Source of the DNA: Heterohyrax brucei
Lineage: Eukaryota; Chordata; Mammalia; Hyracoidea; Procaviidae
Direction of reading: 5' to 3'
DNA length: 64,000 nt
Assembly: GCA_028571685.1 (NCBI GenBank)
Contig: CM053140.1
Span: 27,943,501-28,007,500 of the forward strand
Shown here: positions 60,481 through 64,000 of the stretch, piece after piece
How positions within the stretch are numbered: the stretch's first letter is position 1
Layout of the letters: every line of letters begins with the position of its first letter
Program-made: the position numbers and the translations under genes
Notes under the pieces: generated by a model
Seen by the model: only the letters and a program-made list of their open reading frames with translations
The model's database searches: none
What the model was told of the DNA's origin: nothing

Positions 60481-62110
60481 GGCCCGCAGAGTTGGCCTGC
60501 ACCTGCACTGGGGCCCAGAGGCACCTGTGAGGGATCCTGAGGGGTTAGGAAGTCTCCCGGGCTGGCTCCAGTGTCTTCTGTGGGACTGCGGGCTTACAGA
60601 GCTTTGGGTTTCGGGGGCGGGTCGAGGGTTCCTGACAGGGCAGCAGAAGGGGACTTGGGGCATCGGAACCTTGAGGCGTCTGTAGGGGAGCTAAGGGGTT
60701 TGTGGGGGTCTGGGTCCATAGCAGAGCCTGGAGGTGCCAAGGGGCCTGAGGATGGAGCAGGATCTGAGGGCCTGAAGAGATCTTGAGACTGTTGAGGGTT
60801 TGTGAGGGGCCTGAAGAGGGAAGGCAGGGAGATTTGGAGGGACTGAAGCCCTGGAGGGTGCTGAAGGACCCCCAAAAGACGAAAGGTAGTCCCGGGGGCT
60901 AAGGTGACCTGGGAGAACTGAGGAGTGGGGAGTGCTAAAGTGAAAGCTTAACAGGTGCCTAAAGGGACTGGGGGAATCTGAAAGGGAGTGTGGGGGAGGG
61001 CAGGGATACTGAGGGGCCCTGAAAGAACCTCAGGAAGTCCTACTGGTCAGGAGGTATCTGGGTGGACCTGGATGTTGTGAGGGGTTTGGACAGAACCTCA
61101 GTAGGTCCTGATGGGTGGGAAGTGTGTGAGGGAACTTGGTAGGGGCTGAATGGTAACTGAGGGATAGAGAATCTAATGGAGATAGTGAGGGCTCTGGGTC
61201 CCAGGGATCCTGAGGGGCTGGGGTGGTCTCTGGGAGCCTGAGGATGATATGTGAGTCCCAAGAGTCTAAAGAAAACACCCAGAGAGAACTTCCTTGAGGA
61301 CTCCTTCCTATCCCAGTGGAATCCACCCTCTTCAAGCTAACCAGCTTGAAGCAAGATCACCCAGTTGGATCAAAGGGGCAGAATTCACCCTTTCTGGTCA
61401 GAGGGAGCCTCCCTTTCCTCATGGCCACATCCTGGGAAGGAGTCCGGGAACCCCTAGAATTGGCGGAAAGGCTGTTGGCATTTACGTGGATATTTCTCTG
61501 GGTTCCCAGAGGTGAATACCTGCCTCACGGAGCGTGACCTCCCTCCCTTTCCCCAATGGGCAAAGGTGGCATGACTCAGACCCTCCTATCCAGGCCCCCA
61601 GGACAGCCTGTTGCCCTCACTAGCAGAGAGGGCATTTGGGCTCTCCCTTTCTGGGTGTTCTTGTACACAGTCACCGCAGCTGGGGTGGGGGTGGGGTGTG
61701 ACTGCATCGGTTTACCTGGCACCTCTTCAGCTGGCTCACTGTGAGGACCCCGGGGGTTCTGATAGTGTGAGTGGGGCTTTGCAGGCTAGATGGAAATGTG
61801 GGGGCATAGTTGGGCCAAAACAAGCCTTGCCTACTCCATGGAAGCTGAATGGCACCAGGAGGCCTGGCACCCAGGCAGAGGGAGGCAGAAACCACTTCTG
61901 GTCTGCTGCTGGGTGTGAGGAGCCCTGGAAGTATGAGGCTGAAGGAGGGGCTGCCTTCACAGTAGAGACTGCAGTGTGGAGCAGGGAAGGGACCAGAGGA
62001 TCTTGGGAGGCACTGGCTTGGGAGTGAGGACAGGGTGAGTGAGACTGGACAGCTGACACCATGTCCTTGCCCTAGAGTGGAGTCACTTGGGCATGGGTGC
62101 TTTTCTTTCC
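60471..62110 (+). other. KLHL26 intron 1, G-rich degenerate low-complexity sequence
   Basis: From about 60520 to 61260 the plus strand is G-rich with recurring 'ggggcctgagg', 'ctgaaggga' and 'tttgtgggggtctggg' phrases, as in an old degenerate tandem array. 61260-62110 looks like unique intron sequence. No exon is recognised. Confidence 0.45.
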
Positions 62111-62114
62111 TTTT

Positions 62115-62388
62115 TTTGGACCAGCTCCGCTGAGGCATAATTACTGACATGCCACACAGTTTACCAACCTTAACTGGACAGTTCACTGACCTTTGATATG
62201 TTTAGAGGATTGTGCATGTATCACTTAAAAATAAATCTGTTTCTTTAGGACATTTCCAGAACTCCAAAAAGTTGCCTAAAGTCCACGTGTAGTCCGTTTG
62301 ACTCCCACCTCCACTCCCCAGTACACCACGGTCTGCTTTCAGTCTCTGTGGTGTTGCCTTTTCTGAATGAATGTTTCATGTGTGTTTG
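62115..62388 (-). mobile_element. L1-like fragment, antisense, in KLHL26 intron 1
   Basis: 'gctgaggcataattactgacatgccac... ccttaactgg' and 'gtggtgttgccttttctgaatg' read as old antisense L1 3' sequence. Confidence 0.55.
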
Positions 62389-62397
62389 AATCTCTGT

Positions 62398-62540
62398 TCA
62401 CTGCTAACCCAACAAAGGGCGGCAGTTTTGAGTCTGCCAGGTGTTCCTTGGAAACTATGGGGCAGTTCTTCTCTGTCCTGTAGGGTCACTGTGAGTTAGA
62501 ATTGACTTGACAGCAATGAACCCATTGGTTTGGTTTTATT
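62398..62540 (+). repeat. AfroSINE, sense, 5' truncated
   Basis: 'cactgctaacccaacaaagggcggcag' to 'agttagaattgacttgacagc' and 'ggtttggtttt'. Confidence 0.8.
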
Positions 62541-62712
62541 CATGGTAGATGTGTTCTGTAAAGTCTCCAAGAATGCAGAATTAGTGGCCTGAACCATTGC
62601 TTCTGCGGAAATATGGGGTTAGGTTCTTGTGAGCTTCCGGTCACGACATTTTTTGTCAGCCAACAAATGCATAACTTTCATGTGTACTTCTGTTTAAAGA
62701 CATTTAATGTAT

Positions 62713-63056
62713 GGGGCAGTGGTGGTTCAGTGGTAGAAGTCTCACCTTCTGTGAGGAAGACCTAAGTCTGATTCCCAGCCGTTGTTCCTCATGTGCACCC
62801 ACCACCTGTCTGTCAGTGGGTGTTGTGTATTGCTTTGATACTGAACAGGTTTCAGCAGAGTTTTAAGACTGAGACTAAGAAGAAAGGCCTGGAGACTGAC
62901 TGACTTCTGAAAATCAATCCATGAAAACCCTGTGAACCATAGTGGTCCAATTTGCAAGTGATTGTGGGCACAGTGCAGCACTGGGCAGCATTCAATTCCA
63001 TTGCTTGTGGGGCTGGCTGGAGTCAGGGGCCAACTTTATGGCAGCTAACAACAAAA
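62713..63056 (+). repeat. tRNA-Gly-headed SINE, sense
   Basis: 'ggggcagtggtggttcagtggtagaag' with a decayed B box (gtctgattcccagcc), then the usual body and the end 'tatggcagctaacaacaa'. Confidence 0.85.
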
Positions 63057-63294
63057 TTTGATACATATTATGACTTATTAACATGGAACTCACTGCAGAC
63101 ATCAGTGTAACTCATGCCTGAATGAAGTTTATCTAACACACTCATTTTCTCTGTAAGCCTTTTTTGCACTTTGAAACAGTAGACTGCACTTCATCACTAT
63201 GGTTGGGGGGCATTTTAAACTGCAAAATCACCACTAAAAAGCACAAAAGTCCAAGAAAACATGTCACTAAATGAGCTGAAGCAAGAAGACAGAC

Positions 63295-63667
63295 TGTCTT
63301 ATGTATCTAGGGCTGCTGTAACCAAAATGCCACAAGTGGATGGCTTTAGTAAACAGAAATTTGTTCTCTCACAGTTTAGGGGGCTGGAAGTCTGAGCACA
63401 GAGCTCCAGCTCCTGGGGAAGGCTTTCTCGGCTGGCTCTCGGGGAAGGTCCTTGCCATCAGTCTTTCCATGGTCTAGGAGCTTCTCAACACAGGGACCCT
63501 GGGTCTAAAAGATACTTTCTACTCATGGCTCTTCTTGGTTGGTGGTAACGAGGGCTCTCTCCTTTCTGCTTGCTTCTCTCTTTTATATTTCAAAAGAGAT
63601 TGACTCAAGATACAGCCTAATGATGTAGATTGTGTTCTGCCTTGTTAATGTAACTACCATAAATGTA
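63295..63667 (-). mobile_element. ERVL-MaLR-type LTR (fossil), antisense, cut by an RTE insertion
   Basis: It starts TGtcttatgtatctagg with 'gctgctgtaaccaaaatgcc' and continues 'ctctcttttatatttcaaaagag' until RTE sequence takes over. The remainder, if kept, lies past the window. Confidence 0.7.
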
Positions 63668-64000
63668 CCATGGACCACATAAAAAGAACAAACAATCTCT
63701 TCTAGAGGAGTATAGCCAGAGTGCTCCTTGGAAGCAAAGATGGCAAGACCGCGTTTTATATACTTTGGACATGCACTCAAGAAGGATCAGTCCCTGGAGA
63801 AGGACATCATGCTTGGTAGAGAGTAGAGGGTCAGTGAAAAAGAGGAAGACCCTGGAAAAGATGGATTGACACATTGCCACAACAATAGTCTTAAGCATAA
63901 AAACTGTTGTGGACATGGCGCAAGACTGGGCAGTGTTGCATTCTGTTGCACAGAGGGTTGCTATGAGTGAGAACTGACTCTATGGCACCTGACAACAACA
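63668..64000 (+). mobile_element. RTE-type LINE 3' end, at the window edge
   Basis: 'accatggaccacataaaaagaacaaac', 'ttttatatactttggacatgc', 'ggagaaggacatcatgcttgg' and the tail 'ttgctatgagtgagaactgac' through 'cctgacaacaaca' give a 3' end in the standard order. It is 5' truncated and noncoding. Confidence 0.85.

Overview
This window is nuclear DNA from a placental mammal, almost certainly an afrotherian. It carries six protein-coding genes with normal GT-AG introns and CpG-rich promoters. Between and inside them sit dozens of copies of the SINEs typical of Afrotheria (AfroSINE-type elements with the tail 'gctatgagtcagaatcgactcgacggca' in decayed forms), plus tRNA-Gly-headed SINEs and fragments of the RTE-type LINE that shares that tail. 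An elephant-like (paenungulate) source is favoured, but the species cannot be fixed from the sequence alone.

The gene order is KXD1 (+), UBA52 (+), REX1BD/C19orf60 (+), CRLF1 (-), TMEM59L (+), KLHL26 (+, first exon only). This is the order known from human 19p13.11, so the segment is an ordinary conserved syntenic block. Exon-by-exon reading gives intact frames of 176, 128, 169, 421 and 347 residues for the five complete genes, close to the human lengths.

Layout. 1-4.9 kb: intergenic, filled with an LTR-like element, an RTE fragment, an L1 3' end and SINEs. 4.9-16.9 kb: KXD1, with a repeat-filled 5' UTR intron. 18.2-21.7 kb: UBA52, with a terminal-oligopyrimidine promoter and an L1 piece in an intron. 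23.2-25.3 kb: REX1BD. 25.6-36.8 kb: CRLF1 on the minus strand, tail to tail with REX1BD. 36.8-42.6 kb: the divergent CRLF1/TMEM59L interval, with a CpG-rich stretch not tied to any recognised exon. 42.6-47.6 kb: TMEM59L. 47.6-60.3 kb: repeat-dense intergenic DNA with three heat-shock-element-like sites. 60.4-64 kb: KLHL26 exon 1 and the start of its long first intron.

The genes are housekeeping or tissue-specific singletons, not an operon or one pathway: lysosome positioning (KXD1), ubiquitin and ribosome supply (UBA52), an uncharacterised coiled-coil protein (REX1BD), a secreted cytokine-receptor-like factor (CRLF1), a Golgi/endosomal membrane protein (TMEM59L) and a Cullin-3 adaptor (KLHL26). 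I found no CRISPR array, phage, operon or other undescribed multi-gene system. The items most worth checking are small: a duplicated in-frame splice donor in TMEM59L, a telomere-like G-rich minisatellite in its 3' UTR, perfect heat-shock elements, a four-residue last coding exon in CRLF1, and several nested retroelement insertions with readable target-site duplications.
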